A stretch of DNA of 64,000 nucleotides from Bacillus paralicheniformis (GTDB taxonomy: Bacteria; Bacillota; Bacilli; Bacillales; Bacillaceae): assembly GCF_001042485.2 (NCBI RefSeq), contig NZ_LBMN02000036.1:434001-498000 (forward strand). Reading direction: 5' to 3'. The notes beneath the pieces are model-generated. The model saw only the letters and a list, made by a program, of their open reading frames with translations, was not told the origin of the DNA and made no database searches. This document shows positions 1-11,442 of the stretch, in pieces (within the stretch, counting starts at the first letter, position 1; each line of letters starts with the position of its first letter). The translations under genes and the position numbers were made by a program.

Positions 1-8
1 ATCAGGCA

Positions 9-545
9 CTATTCTCTTGTTTCTCCAAGGGCCCGCGTCAGCTTTTCAGAATTGAGCTCATTGTATTCAAACGAAATGGAATAGCCGACGAATAAACCGT
101 AAAGCAGGTAAATGCAAAGCGTCGTCACAACCGTTTCCCTCTTTAATTCAGCCACAGTCTGAACATCTGGGAACATCGGATTGAACAGGTAAAACACGAC
201 AGCCCACAAAACGGCTCCATATACAATGCCTGCCCACATGCCTTTGACCTGCTTCAAAGTGCCGTAGTAAAGCAGGGCAGCCCCGATGGAAATAACTCCG
301 ATCAGCAGGACGCTGATAAACGTCCCGAGAAATCCGTTTTTCCAATCGCCGATGACAAAAGGCTGGAGAATCATGTTTGCATTGACTTCGGAGAACTTAA
401 AAAGGAACGCCAGTTCACCGATTGCACTCCAAAGCACTCCGCCGACAAAGCCAGTCGTGATCACCCTTCCGATGAAAGTCATCGGAGTTTCACGCTTATT
501 TTGCTCAAGCTCTTCCGGCTGTTTTTGATTGTCTTCATTACCCAT
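9..545 (-). CDS. figP: YqhR/FigP, spore membrane protein partner of SpoVAF
   Basis: A 178-residue protein with a charged N-terminus (about 25 residues) and four hydrophobic segments, ending in a short polar tail. Position next to yqhQ and overall sequence match YqhR, renamed FigP in B. subtilis. There it forms an ion-channel complex with SpoVAF in the spore inner membrane that amplifies the germinant response (established knowledge). The start is an ATG behind a strong GGAGGTGAT site at 555-563. The stop lies only 9 bases inside the window, so downstream context is missing. A GerA/SpoVAF-type protein is encoded at 33849-35303 in this same window. Identity is fairly sure; the channel role is inferred from the family. 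Confidence 0.82.
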   Translation of the reverse strand: MGNEDNQKQPEELEQNKRETPMTFIGRVITTGFVGGVLWSAIGELAFLFKFSEVNANMILQPFVIGDWKNGFLGTFISVLLIGVISIGAALLYYGTLKQVKGMWAGIVYGAVLWAVVFYLFNPMFPDVQTVAELKRETVVTTLCIYLLYGLFVGYSISFEYNELNSEKLTRALGETRE

Positions 546-796
546 ACAGTCCAGATCACCTCCATTTCCAGTATGTCCAAAAACAGCCTCGCCAACATCA
601 GCTTTCCCGGATTTTTAAGATCCGAGTGTAAAAAGCATGAAAAAGGGTATACTTTAATTAGATTTGGCATTGTAAGAGGTTCGAATTTCTTAAATTTTTG
701 AGCCCGTCAATCTAGAGGTTTCAGCGTTTTTCCTGTACAATAGGTGTAAGGAAATGGTTAATGTACTCATAGATTGATACAGATAGGTTGATGCAA

Positions 797-1750
797 ATGT
801 CAAATCAAACAAAACAGCCCGCATACGGAGGGCAGGCTGTCGTCGAAGGCGTTATGTTCGGCGGCAGGCGCCATTATGTAACCGCGATCCGCAGAAAAGA
901 CGGAAGCATTGAATTTTTCAAGCTGCCTCGGAAAACTAATCCGGCGCTTGAAAAATTAAAGAAAATTCCTTTTCTCAGAGGGATTATCGCGATTATAGAA
1001 GCGAGCGCGAACGGCACCAAGCACTTGAATTTTTCGAGCGAACGCTATGACCTCGATCCTTCTTTAGACGATCAATTGAAAGAAGAGAAGCCGTCCAAGC
1101 TGACGATGATTTTTGGCCTCGCTGCAGTCGGCGTCCTGTCTTTTTTGTTCAGCAAGTTTATTTTTACGCTCGTGCCCGTTTTTTTAGCGGAGCTCACCCG
1201 TCCGGTCTTTCAGTCGGACGTCGCGCAGATTATGATCGAAAGCTTTTTTAAGCTGCTCCTTCTCTTAAGCTATATTTACGCCATATCATGCACTCCTTTT
1301 ATTAAAAGAGTTTTTCAATATCACGGAGCAGAACACAAGGTCATAAACTGTTACGAGCAAAATCTGCCGGTCACGGTTGAAAACGTTCAGCGGCAGTCAA
1401 GACTGCACTACCGATGCGGAAGCAGCTTTATTCTATTCACCGTCATCGTGGGCATGTTTGTTTACTTGCTTGTTCCTACTGACCCTCTCTGGGTCCGTAT
1501 TTTGAATAGACTCGCACTGATACCCGTCGTTCTCGGCATTTCATTTGAAGTCCTGCAGCTGACAAACAAACTGAGAGACATCCCCGTATTGAAGGTGCTC
1601 GGCTATCCGGGTTTGTGGCTGCAGCTTTTAACAACGAAAGAGCCGTCTGACGACCAGGTGGAAGTAGCCATCGCAAGCTTCAATGAGCTTCTTCATATGG
1701 AGACCAAAGCAGAGGACGAACAGAAGGAACCTTCTAATATCGTAATGTAA
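797..1750 (+). CDS. yqhQ: YqhQ, DUF1385 membrane protein
   Basis: DUF1385 family protein of 317 residues. The N-terminus carries the family hallmark GGQAVVEGVMFGGR. Membrane segments follow at roughly residues 100-130, 145-170 and 210-250, with the conserved motif YHGAEHKVINCYE between the second and third. The biochemical function is unknown. Three in-frame starts are possible: TTG 788, ATG 791 and ATG 797. The third is preferred because it puts the family motif close to the N-terminus and leaves AGGTTGAT upstream as ribosome site. It is followed 38 bases later by yqhP on the same strand and is divergent from figP. Confidence 0.85.
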   Translation: MSNQTKQPAYGGQAVVEGVMFGGRRHYVTAIRRKDGSIEFFKLPRKTNPALEKLKKIPFLRGIIAIIEASANGTKHLNFSSERYDLDPSLDDQLKEEKPSKLTMIFGLAAVGVLSFLFSKFIFTLVPVFLAELTRPVFQSDVAQIMIESFFKLLLLLSYIYAISCTPFIKRVFQYHGAEHKVINCYEQNLPVTVENVQRQSRLHYRCGSSFILFTVIVGMFVYLLVPTDPLWVRILNRLALIPVVLGISFEVLQLTNKLRDIPVLKVLGYPGLWLQLLTTKEPSDDQVEVAIASFNELLHMETKAEDEQKEPSNIVM

Positions 1751-1788
1751 TGCAACGAATTGGTTAATTTTTTGGGAGGTGGACAGTT

Positions 1789-2175
1789 ATGAAGCAACGC
1801 GTACATCCTGTCTCAGCTTTAATTATTGCGTTTGGAATTTTTGGGTTTGTCTATTTCGCCGTCACAAGTCCGGGCCGCCTGCTCCAATACTTGTTTGTTT
1901 TTGCAGCGGTCGGCGCCATCATTTATTTCGTGATCAGGCGCATTTCCAATCGCGATATGGGCAGTGAAGGAGCCGCTTTTAAGAAAGCAGCCAAGCAATC
2001 CAACAAGCGTTTTCAGGATCACAAAAAACGCTCTATAAAAGGCAAGGTTAATCATCTGAGAAGCGTACCGTCTATCAATAAATCGAAGCCGGTATTGGTG
2101 AAGAAAAAAAGCCAGACTCAGCTGACAGTGATTGAAGGCAAAAAAAGCAAAAAGAAAAACAGGGCTTTCTTTTAA
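1789..2175 (+). CDS. yqhP: YqhP, small basic membrane protein (SA1362-like)
   Basis: A 128-residue protein with two N-terminal membrane helices (about residues 8-25 and 30-48). A very basic C-terminal half follows, with repeated KKS and KSKKK stretches. GGGAGGTGGACAGTT precedes the ATG, a strong ribosome site. It follows yqhQ closely and is probably cotranscribed with it. The function is unknown; the lysine-rich cytoplasmic tail could bind nucleic acid or lipid headgroups, but nothing in the sequence proves this. Its TAA stop overlaps the stop of the convergent gene yqhO by four bases. Confidence 0.8.
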   Translation: MKQRVHPVSALIIAFGIFGFVYFAVTSPGRLLQYLFVFAAVGAIIYFVIRRISNRDMGSEGAAFKKAAKQSNKRFQDHKKRSIKGKVNHLRSVPSINKSKPVLVKKKSQTQLTVIEGKKSKKKNRAFF

Positions 2176-3047
2176 AACGTCCACTGTTTCAAAAATAATT
2201 CTGTTCGTTTTTTTCCTAGCTCGATTAGAGCTAGTTTTTTTTCTGCCGACATCGCGAATTCAGTCGACAAGACTTCCTCCACAGGTAAAAAAATGATGTT
2301 CCGCTCATGTTTTGTGGCAATGTGCCTGGCGTCATGCGCCTCTTTCATCGTCTCAAACAGCGCCCCGAACAGCTCGAACGCATTTTTAATCGTTTTCTTC
2401 GGCCTCTCTTTTTCATTGGGCATCAGCGTGATGCCCAATACCGGCCGTTTTTTTTCTGTTGTAAACAGCCACATCGGAAAATTGCTCAGAACTCCGCCGT
2501 CTACGACAACGCTGATGCCGCTGGAGGACTTGAGCTTCACCGGCTCAAAAAAATAAGGAATGCTGCAGCTCATTCGGACAGCCCTGGCAACGGAAAAACG
2601 CCTTGGATTTAAGCCGTATCTGTTTAAATCGTCAGGCAGCACAAGCATCTTGCCATTCGATAAGTCGGAGGCGATCAACTTCAGTTTTCCCTGTTCAAGA
2701 TCCCCGAAAACTGAAATACCTTTCGCTTTCAGCTTTTCGGAAATCCAGTTTTCCAGCTTATCTCCTTTATATAAACCGAGCCGCCAATAAATCGATGCCC
2801 ATTGCAGCATTTTCAAAGGCAAGAGTGAAAATCTCGGGTCAAGGAGCTCGCTTTCATTTAATTCTTCCATCATTTGACGGATTTCCGCGCTTGTATAACC
2901 TGCCGCGATAAACGAGGCAATAATCGAACCGGCGCTCGTTCCGGCCAGCCTTTTAAATCGGAAGCCCCGTTTCTCAAGCGCCTCGTATGCTCCCACAAGT
3001 GCAATCCCTTTCATACCGCCGCCAGAAAAAACCCCGTCGATGTACAT
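2172..3047 (-). CDS. yqhO: YqhO, patatin-like phospholipase family
   Basis: A 291-residue patatin-fold protein. The glycine-rich oxyanion loop GGGMKG lies near residue 9. The nucleophile elbow GTSAGS (serine about residue 40) and the catalytic DGG aspartate (about residue 188) complete a Ser-Asp dyad. Family members are lipid acyl hydrolases; the substrate here is unknown. There is no signal peptide, so the protein is probably cytoplasmic or peripheral at the membrane. GGGAGGGAGATCGCG precedes the ATG. The gene is convergent with yqhP and shares overlapping stop codons with it. Family call is sure, function is only general. Confidence 0.88.
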   Translation of the reverse strand: MYIDGVFSGGGMKGIALVGAYEALEKRGFRFKRLAGTSAGSIIASFIAAGYTSAEIRQMMEELNESELLDPRFSLLPLKMLQWASIYWRLGLYKGDKLENWISEKLKAKGISVFGDLEQGKLKLIASDLSNGKMLVLPDDLNRYGLNPRRFSVARAVRMSCSIPYFFEPVKLKSSSGISVVVDGGVLSNFPMWLFTTEKKRPVLGITLMPNEKERPKKTIKNAFELFGALFETMKEAHDARHIATKHERNIIFLPVEEVLSTEFAMSAEKKLALIELGKKRTELFLKQWTF

Positions 3048-3153
3048 CGCGATCTCCCTCCCTTAAAAGATGGCTTTACACCATTTTAAGAAACGGACCG
3101 AAAAAAAAGACCATGAGACAAAGCGGCAGCCGGAAAAACTGATACAGAAAGAG

Positions 3154-3180
3154 AAAAGCCGCCGATACCCGGCGGCTTTT
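3154..3180 (-). terminator. mntR terminator
   Basis: A GC-rich inverted repeat, AAAAGCCGCCG and its complement around a short loop, followed on the minus strand by a T-rich run. It begins at the mntR stop codon and is nearly symmetrical. Confidence 0.85.
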
Positions 3181-3607
3181 ATTGATTTTCCTGTTCGTTT
3201 CTTTTTTGGACGCTTCTCAAATCGTCGATTCTTTTGCTGTCGTCTTCAAAATACTGCACAAGATCTCCGACACGGTCAATGCTGTTCCAGCTTAAATGAT
3301 GCTCGATTCCTTCGACATCATCATAAATTTTCTCTTCGTCAACACCAATGATTCGTAAAAACTGCTCCAATAATTCATGTCTGTATACTAAACGTTTGCC
3401 TATTTTCTTCCCTTTAGGCGTCAGCACGAGGCCGCGATACTTTTCATAAATCAAATATTCGTCTTTATCGAGTTTTTGAACCATTTTTGTAACCGAGGAG
3501 GGATGGACGGCCAGAGCTTCGGCTATATCTGAGACCCTTGCATATCCTTTTTCTTCAATCAGCATATAAATTTGTTCTATGTAATCTTCCATACTCGGTG
3601 TTGTCAT
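3179..3607 (-). CDS. mntR: MntR, manganese-responsive DtxR-family repressor
   Basis: A 142-residue DtxR/MntR-type repressor that senses Mn2+ and shuts down manganese importers. The winged helix spans about residues 5-70 and the dimerisation helices the rest. The known B. subtilis metal ligands are all present at the same positions: D8, E11, H77, E99, E102 and H103. There is no SH3-like third domain, as expected for MntR. An in-frame GTG/ATG six residues upstream exists, but ATG 3607 gives the family's standard N-terminus MTTPSMEDY and has GGAGGG upstream. It is monocistronic, closed by its own terminator. Confidence 0.95.
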   Translation of the reverse strand: MTTPSMEDYIEQIYMLIEEKGYARVSDIAEALAVHPSSVTKMVQKLDKDEYLIYEKYRGLVLTPKGKKIGKRLVYRHELLEQFLRIIGVDEEKIYDDVEGIEHHLSWNSIDRVGDLVQYFEDDSKRIDDLRSVQKRNEQENQ

Positions 3608-3698
3608 CAAATCCCTCCAAATCACACCTATTCAAATCATAACAAGTTTACACTATGTGCATGTAAAAAACAAGCAACGGGATAACGTTTTCACCCGA

Positions 3699-4535
3699 TT
3701 ACCTTCTATAATTCCATTCATCTGCCGCATACTTCGTTCTGGCGAGATCGGCGACAAATTCCGTTTCCTCTTCTGTCAGTTCATAAGGCTCCAAATGAAT
3801 GTTAAGCCCCTTTTCGAACCCTTTTTTAAAAGCATTGCTCGCTTCTTCAATCGTGATTTTTTCTTTTGCGAGCTCATTGATGGCGACCGCTTTTTGTTTG
3901 AAGTTTCTCTGCATGCGCTCTCTGAGGCGATCATTTTTGTAAATAAACAAATCAAAGAGCTTGTCCTCATCCAGATCAAGAAGGATCGAACCGTGCTGGA
4001 GAATGACTCCTTTCTGCCTCGTCTGGGCGCTTCCTGCGACCTTTCTGCCTTCGACAACGAGCTCATACCACGACGGCGCGTCAAAACAGACGGAAGATCT
4101 CGGGTTTTTCAGGCTCTGTTTCTCTTTTTCCGTTCTTGGTATGGCGAAATACGCATCAAGTCCCAGCTCTCTGAAGCCTTCAAGAATACCTTCTGAGATG
4201 ACGCGGTACGCTTCCGTCACCGTCTTGGGCATTTCCGGGTGTTCTTCAGACACAATAACACTGTAGGTCAGCTCTTGATCATGGAGCACGCCTCTTCCGC
4301 CGGTCGGCCTTCTCACAAAGCCTAAACCGTGTTTTTTGACGGCATCCAGATTGATTTCCTTTTCGATATTTTGGAAATAGCCGACTGAAAGCGTTGGCGG
4401 ATTCCAGCCGTAAAAGCGGATGGTCGGCGGAATCTTATTTTCGCTGTGCCAATAAAGGAGCGCCTCGTCGAGCGCCATATTAAAAGCGGGATCCTGTCGT
4501 CCCGAATCGATAAAACGCCATATTTCTTTTTCCAT
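3699..4535 (-). CDS. lipM: LipM octanoyl-[GcvH]:protein N-octanoyltransferase
   Basis: A 278-residue BPL/LPL-fold protein. It carries [12 protein letters not shown] (residues 75-86), the lysine motif GRKVAGSAQ, and the catalytic cysteine at residue 150 in SSVCFDAPS, exactly the LipM position. LipM transfers octanoate from ACP to GcvH, the first step of lipoate assembly in Bacillus. GcvH is the lipoyl carrier of the glycine-cleavage system whose other subunits are encoded about 4 kb away, so the neighbourhood fits. AGGGTAGGTT precedes the ATG. It is divergent from yqhL. Confidence 0.93.
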   Translation of the reverse strand: MEKEIWRFIDSGRQDPAFNMALDEALLYWHSENKIPPTIRFYGWNPPTLSVGYFQNIEKEINLDAVKKHGLGFVRRPTGGRGVLHDQELTYSVIVSEEHPEMPKTVTEAYRVISEGILEGFRELGLDAYFAIPRTEKEKQSLKNPRSSVCFDAPSWYELVVEGRKVAGSAQTRQKGVILQHGSILLDLDEDKLFDLFIYKNDRLRERMQRNFKQKAVAINELAKEKITIEEASNAFKKGFEKGLNIHLEPYELTEEETEFVADLARTKYAADEWNYRR

Positions 4536-4612
4536 AACCTACCCTCTTTTTCTTTGGTATAAAATAAGTCTACCATTCCCTCTTAAAATTGAAAATAAAT
4601 TCAGCGAATCAG

Positions 4613-4641
4613 ATGACAGATTTCTGAGGCTTTACTATAAT
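4613..4641 (+). promoter_or_regulatory. Sigma-A promoter of yqhL
   Basis: ATGACA (5/6 match to the -35 consensus), then a 17-base spacer, then a perfect TATAAT. It lies 75 bases before the yqhL start in the lipM-yqhL divergent gap. Confidence 0.7.
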
Positions 4642-4716
4642 AGTATTTGTCTTAACATATCGTTAAAAATCTCCCGATTATCAGACGGGATGAATTCAAA
4701 AAGGAGTCGGATCAGA

Positions 4717-5103
4717 TTGTCTACCAGCAGCATTATCATTCTCTTGATTTGCGCCGCGCTCATCATCTACGCGGTCGTTTCATACATCTATCAGCAGCGC
4801 ATTATGAAAACCTTGACAGAAGAAGAATTCCGGGCCGGCTATCGCAAAGCACAGCTCATCGATGTGCGCGAGCCGAACGAGTATGAAGGCGGCCACATTT
4901 TGGGTGCGAGAAACATTCCGCTTTCACAGCTTAAGCAAAGAAAAAGCGAAATCCGTCCTGACAAACCGGTTTACCTGTACTGCCAAAACAACGTCAGAAG
5001 CGGAAGAGCCGCCCAAACGCTCCGCAAACACGGCTGTAAGGAGATTTACAACCTGAAAGGCGGGTTCAAAAAATGGGGCGGAAAAATTAAAACGAAAAAT
5101 TAA
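4717..5103 (+). CDS. yqhL: YqhL, membrane-anchored rhodanese
   Basis: A 128-residue protein with one N-terminal membrane helix (about residues 5-25) and a single rhodanese domain. The conserved DVREPNEYEGGHI is at about 49-61 and the active-site loop YCQNNVRSGRAA carries the catalytic cysteine C89. Rhodaneses move sulfane sulfur; the acceptor is unknown. The start is TTG at 4717, preceded by AAAAAGGAG. An upstream ATG at 4690 overlaps this ribosome site and would add charged residues before the helix, so it is rejected. It is transcribed alone. Confidence 0.88.
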   Translation: MSTSSIIILLICAALIIYAVVSYIYQQRIMKTLTEEEFRAGYRKAQLIDVREPNEYEGGHILGARNIPLSQLKQRKSEIRPDKPVYLYCQNNVRSGRAAQTLRKHGCKEIYNLKGGFKKWGGKIKTKN

Positions 5104-5106
5104 TAA

Positions 5107-5168
5107 CCGCAGCTGTCTCCAGTTGCGGCCAACATCCTAAAGCGTCTTTGCGTTTTAGGATTTTTTTT
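5107..5168 (+). terminator. yqhL terminator with a second hairpin
   Basis: Two hairpins in tandem: CCGCAGCTG/CAGTTGCGG at 5107-5128, then a CCTAAAGCG/CGTTTTAGG stem (5134-5161) followed by an eight-T run. The second is the intrinsic terminator. Confidence 0.82.
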
Positions 5169-5221
5169 AGCATATCCTGCAGACAATCAAAACAGGCGGA
5201 GCAGATGATCCTTCAAATAAA

Positions 5222-5252
5222 AATAAGCCGACGAAATGGGTTCGCCGGCTTT
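5222..5252 (-). terminator. opuA operon terminator
   Basis: AAGCCGGCGAA/TTCGTCGGCTT stem followed by a T-rich tract on the minus strand, just after the opuAC stop. Confidence 0.85.
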
Positions 5253-5257
5253 GTTCG

Positions 5258-6995
<1,738 letters not shown>

Positions 6996-6996
<1 letters not shown>

Positions 6997-8252
6997 TATC
7001 TCACCTCCTGAACAACAGTTTCATGAGCTGGTTCATGATCTGAATGTGCATTAATATACCGGTCATTTCCGGCAAGCGCTCCGATTAACGCGCCTTTGAC
7101 GATGATCCCTTTCATCCGCTGTTTTTCATCGACGACAGCAATCGGGATGCTGGCATCAGAGACCAATTCAAAAATATCCGTCAGGATCGCATTCTCTTCC
7201 ACGGTTGTAATGTCTCTCGAGATGACGCTCTCCAGCGTCTGGCTTTTTTCGGCTGCTTTTTTAGCTGTTTCAGCATCAACAGAACCAAGAAGCCTATTGT
7301 GTTTGTCAACGGCATAAATTGAGGAAATCCCGAGGTTTTTCATCAGCGTCAGAGCGACGCGCGGCCCTTTGTCTGCGCGTACGGTTTCAGCGCGTTTCAT
7401 AATATGACCGGCTGTCAGCACTTTAGACAAGTCGACATCTTCAACGAATTTTTCAACATATTCATTTGACGGGTTCATTAAGATCTCTTCCGGCGTACCG
7501 ATTTGAACGATGTTTCCGTCTTTCATCAATGCGATTCGATCGCCGATTCTCAGCGCTTCATCAAGATCATGGGTAATGAAAATAATCGTTTTGCCTACTG
7601 ATTCATGCAAATCGAGGAGTTCATCCTGCATATCTTTGCGAATCAGCGGGTCAAGCGCGCTGAACGCTTCGTCCATCAGCAGAATGTCCGGATCATTCGT
7701 CAATGCGCGGGCAAGCCCGACGCGCTGCTGCATCCCGCCGCTCAGCTGATCCGGATATTGCTGTTCATATCCTTCAAGACCGACAAGCTTTAATGATTCC
7801 ATAGCTCTTATCCGGCGTTTACTTTTATCGACTTTTTGCAGTTCCAATCCGTACTCTGTGTTTTCAAGAATCGTTTTGTGCGGAAACAGAGCGAACTTTT
7901 GAAAGACCATGCTGATTTTTTTCCGGCGGATTTCCCGAAGCTGGTCTTTGGACATATTTGTTATCATGTCACCATCTATGTACACATGTCCTGCAGTCGG
8001 TTCAATCAGCCGGTTTAAAAGCCGCACCAAGGTTGATTTACCGCTCCCTGATAGACCCATGATGACAAATATCTCACCTTCATACACGCTAAAATCCGCT
8101 TGGTTCACCCCGACGGTCGCCCCGGTTTCTTTCAGAATTTCTTTTTTGGTTTTGCCATCGGCAAGCAGCTGCGTTGCTTTCTTTGTATTTTTCCCAAAAA
8201 CTTTAGACACTTTTTCTACTTTTATCTTGATTGGCTTTTCGTCTGAATTCAT
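6996..8252 (-). CDS. opuAA: OpuAA, glycine betaine ABC ATPase with CBS domains
   Basis: A 418-residue ATPase, the same length as the B. subtilis protein. It has Walker A GLSGSGKST (about residue 70), signature LSGGMQQRVGLARAL and Walker B DILLMDEAFSALDP. A C-terminal extension of about 120 residues carries tandem CBS domains, which in OpuA transporters sense ionic strength. It is the first gene of the operon. AGGAGAAATAT precedes the ATG. Regulation is expected to be osmotic. Confidence 0.95.
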
Positions 8253-8580
8253 ATTTCTCCTCCCGTATGAAGCAATCTAATATACCGTAACATTTATGTA
8301 ACATATGAGACAAACGGCATATTCACTGTCATTTTGTATCAAACCTTCATATTCATCGTTATCACTCTCTATCCTTGTGAATCCTTTTAAATGCTCCATA
8401 ATCCTCTTCTTTCAAGGTAAATTAAACCATTATATTTCATATAAACATTGAAACTATCACGTTTTACAATGTAATTTTTATTTTTAATTTTAAATTTGAT
8501 GAATTTACTATTTAATACGAGAGAAATCCTTATCATTCAGTACATAAACCGTTTACATAAAGATGTTTTGTTTTTTTTAC
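8253..8580 (-). other. AT-rich gap upstream of opuA
   Basis: About 330 bases without a gene between opuAA and the gcv terminator. It is strongly AT-rich, as expected for an osmoregulated promoter region. On the minus strand a TATAAT lies at 8429-8434 with only a weak -35 match upstream. No RNA gene or open frame with a ribosome site was seen. Confidence 0.5.
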
Positions 8581-8612
8581 AAAAAAACCGGCGAAATCGA
8601 TCCGCCGGCTTC
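8581..8612 (-). terminator. gcv operon terminator
   Basis: AAGCCGGCGG/CGCCGGTTT stem followed by a run of Ts on the minus strand, a few bases after the gcvPB stop. Confidence 0.87.
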
Positions 8613-8615
8613 TTA

Positions 8616-10073
8616 TCATTTTTCATAACGCAGCACGGGCTTCCGCGCAGCTTTTGTTTCATCCATGCGTTTCACAACGGTTGAATGCGGTGCTTCTTGA
8701 ACGACTTCAGGCGTTTCCTCCGCTTCTTTTGCAATCTGGATCATCGTATCGATAAACGCATCGAGCGTTTCTTTAGACTCTGTTTCTGTCGGTTCAATCA
8801 TGATGCATTCCTCGACATTGAGCGGGAAATAGATAGTCGGCGGATGGAAGCCAAAGTCCAAAAGCCGCTTTGCGATGTCAAGCGTCCTGACTCCCAGCTT
8901 TTTCTGGCGCCTTCCCGACAGCACAAATTCGTGCTTACAGTGCCGGTCAAACGGCAGATCGTAGTATGGAGCAAGCTTTCTCATCATATAATTCGCATTT
9001 AAAACGGCGTTTTCCGTTACTTCTTTGAGCCCGTCCGGCCCCATTGAACGAATGTACGTATAAGCTCTCACATTGATGCCGAAGTTTCCGTAGTAAGGTT
9101 TCACCCTGCCGATCGAATGCGGACGGTCATGGTCAAAGGTATAACGGCCATCTTTTTTCACCAGCACCGGCTTCGGCAAATACGGAATCAATTCCTTCTT
9201 GACGCCGACAGGGCCTGATCCAGGTCCTCCGCCTCCATGCGGTCCTGTAAAGGTTTTGTGAAGGTTCAAATGGACGACGTCAAATCCCATGTCACCCGGC
9301 CTTGCTTTGCTGAGAACGGCGTTTAGGTTCGCTCCGTCATAGTACAGCTTTCCTCCGGCTTTATGGACGATTTCAGCCATTTCTAAAATATTTTCTTCAA
9401 AAAGGCCGAGCGTATTTGGATTAGTCAGCATTAACGCGGCTGTTTCTTCATCTACGACACGCTTTAAATCTTCGAGATCAACAAGACCGTCGTCATTCGA
9501 TTTGACGGTGACCGTTTCAAATCCGGCAACAGTCGCAGACGCCGGGTTTGTACCGTGGGCCGAATCAGGTACAATGACCTTCGTCCTTTTATGATCGCCG
9601 TTTGCCTCATGGAACGCGCGGATCATCATCAGCCCGGTCCACTCGCCGTGCGCACCCGCAGCCGGCTGAAGGGTGACCTCATCCATCCCCGTGATCTCTT
9701 CCAAATGCTCGCTCAAGTCGTACAAGAGCTCCAGCGCACCCTGCACGGTCCGTTCATCCTGGAGCGGATGGATCGCAGAAAGTCCTGGGATTCTCGCGAT
9801 TTTTTCGTTAATCTTCGGGTTGTACTTCATCGTGCATGAACCGAGCGGATAAAAGCCCGAATCCACTCCGTGGTTGCGCCTCGATAAAGCCGTATAATGG
9901 CGCATAATATCAAGCTCAGACACTTCGGGGAGATCTGCCGGTTCATCTCTGAGATACGCTTCGTCAAGGACGTCTGTCACATCTGTTTCAGGGACGTCAA
10001 GCTCAGGAAGGCTGTAGCCGACCCGCCCTTCTTTTGATACTTCAAAAATAAGCGATTGATCCTGATTATTCAT
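8616..10073 (-). CDS. gcvPB: Glycine dehydrogenase (decarboxylating) subunit 2
   Basis: A 485-residue PLP enzyme, the second half of the P-protein of the glycine-cleavage system. It decarboxylates glycine and transfers the aminomethyl group to lipoylated GcvH. The PLP lysine lies at about residue 270 in [18 protein letters not shown], the family signature. The ATG at 10073 overlaps the end of gcvPA by 8 bases and has GGGGGAT as ribosome site, giving translational coupling. An upstream in-frame start at 10091 lies deeper in gcvPA and lacks a site. Confidence 0.95.
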   Translation of the reverse strand: MNNQDQSLIFEVSKEGRVGYSLPELDVPETDVTDVLDEAYLRDEPADLPEVSELDIMRHYTALSRRNHGVDSGFYPLGSCTMKYNPKINEKIARIPGLSAIHPLQDERTVQGALELLYDLSEHLEEITGMDEVTLQPAAGAHGEWTGLMMIRAFHEANGDHKRTKVIVPDSAHGTNPASATVAGFETVTVKSNDDGLVDLEDLKRVVDEETAALMLTNPNTLGLFEENILEMAEIVHKAGGKLYYDGANLNAVLSKARPGDMGFDVVHLNLHKTFTGPHGGGGPGSGPVGVKKELIPYLPKPVLVKKDGRYTFDHDRPHSIGRVKPYYGNFGINVRAYTYIRSMGPDGLKEVTENAVLNANYMMRKLAPYYDLPFDRHCKHEFVLSGRRQKKLGVRTLDIAKRLLDFGFHPPTIYFPLNVEECIMIEPTETESKETLDAFIDTMIQIAKEAEETPEVVQEAPHSTVVKRMDETKAARKPVLRYEK

Positions 10074-11412
10074 GGCGATCCCCCAATTCATTCATGAGTG
10101 TATCGATTTCCTCTCTTGTTCTGAGCTCTGTCACGGCGATCAGCATGTGCTGTTTTAAATCCCGATATGAAGCGCCGAGATCGTAGCCTCCGATAATATT
10201 TTTCTCAAGCAGGCGTTCATTCGCTTTTTCGACAGGTTCATTGAGCCTGACGACAAACTCATTGAACATCGGCCCGTCAAACACGACTTCAAGACCGGCC
10301 CGTTTAGCTGCTTCTTTTGCGTAAGCCGCTTTTTGCAGGTTCTGCCACGCGATTTCCTTGACGCCTTTTTTGCCGAGCGCCGTCATGGCGACTGATGCGG
10401 CAAGCGCATTGAGCGCCTGGTTGGAGCATATATTTGATGTTGCTTTATCCCGTCTGATATGCTGCTCGCGCGCCTGCAAGGTGAGAACGAATCCCCTTTT
10501 CCCGTTTTCATCTTCCGTCTGACCGACGAGACGGCCAGGCACTTTTCTCATCAATTTTTTCGTGACGGCAAAGAATCCACAGTGCGGCCCGCCGAAAGCG
10601 GCCGGTATTCCGAACGGCTGGGCATCCCCGACAACGATGTCAGCTCCCAGTGCCCCGGGCGGTGTTAAAAGCCCGAGAGCCAGCGGATTGGCGGACACGA
10701 TGAACATGCTTTTCCCTTTATGGGCGATCGGTTCAATGTCTTTCAGCGGCTCAATTCGCCCGAAAAAGTTAGGGTATTGGACGATCACTGCTGCTGTATC
10801 TTCGCAGACGGCTTCATCAAGAGCCGCAAGATCTGTTGTTCCGTTTTTGGCAGGGACTTCTACCACGTCGATGTACTGTCCTTTCGCATACGTTACTAAA
10901 ACCTCGCGCGATTCGGGATGGACGGTTTCCGAAACGACGATTTTTTTCTTTTTTGTATGTCCTGAAGCAAGCATTGCCGCTTCGGCTAATGCCGTTCCCC
11001 CGTCATACATCGACGAGTTGCTGATATCCATGCCCGTCAGCTCGCAAATCATCGTTTGAAATTCAAAGATCGCCTGGAGCTCCCCTTGAGAAATTTCAGG
11101 CTGATACGGTGTATAGGCCGTGTAAAATTCCGACCGCGAAATCACGTGGTCCACGATGACGGGCTGGTAATGATCGTATACGCCCGCTCCCAAAAAAGAG
11201 GCGTGCATCACTGTATCTTTATTTTTAGCCGCGAGTTTCGTCAGCTCTTTTGTGAGCTCAGTCTCGGACTTTGCCTTTTTAATTTGGTATTCCCCTTTAA
11301 ATTTAACGCTTTCGGGTATATCGGAGAATAGCTCGTCGATCTTCTCGACTCCAATTGCCTCAAGCATTTCTTTTTTATCCTGATCTGTAGCTGGCAGGTA
11401 ACGGTGCTTCAT
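10066..11412 (-). CDS. gcvPA: Glycine dehydrogenase (decarboxylating) subunit 1
   Basis: A 448-residue first half of the split P-protein. It contains the family motifs [14 protein letters not shown] and [11 protein letters not shown] and pairs with GcvPB to form the active PLP enzyme. AAGGAGACTGAAG precedes the ATG. It lies 30 bases downstream of gcvT and shares its glycine riboswitch. The split two-gene P-protein is normal for Bacillus. Confidence 0.95.
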   Translation of the reverse strand: MKHRYLPATDQDKKEMLEAIGVEKIDELFSDIPESVKFKGEYQIKKAKSETELTKELTKLAAKNKDTVMHASFLGAGVYDHYQPVIVDHVISRSEFYTAYTPYQPEISQGELQAIFEFQTMICELTGMDISNSSMYDGGTALAEAAMLASGHTKKKKIVVSETVHPESREVLVTYAKGQYIDVVEVPAKNGTTDLAALDEAVCEDTAAVIVQYPNFFGRIEPLKDIEPIAHKGKSMFIVSANPLALGLLTPPGALGADIVVGDAQPFGIPAAFGGPHCGFFAVTKKLMRKVPGRLVGQTEDENGKRGFVLTLQAREQHIRRDKATSNICSNQALNALAASVAMTALGKKGVKEIAWQNLQKAAYAKEAAKRAGLEVVFDGPMFNEFVVRLNEPVEKANERLLEKNIIGGYDLGASYRDLKQHMLIAVTELRTREEIDTLMNELGDRHE

Positions 11413-11442
11413 CTTCAGTCTCCTTTCACGGCCTTGGCAAAC

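Noticed and set aside
555..600. CATACTG (569-575) as a sigma-G -10 for figP
   Set aside because: The predicted transcript start would fall inside the GGAGGTGAT ribosome site, and the -35 match is poor.
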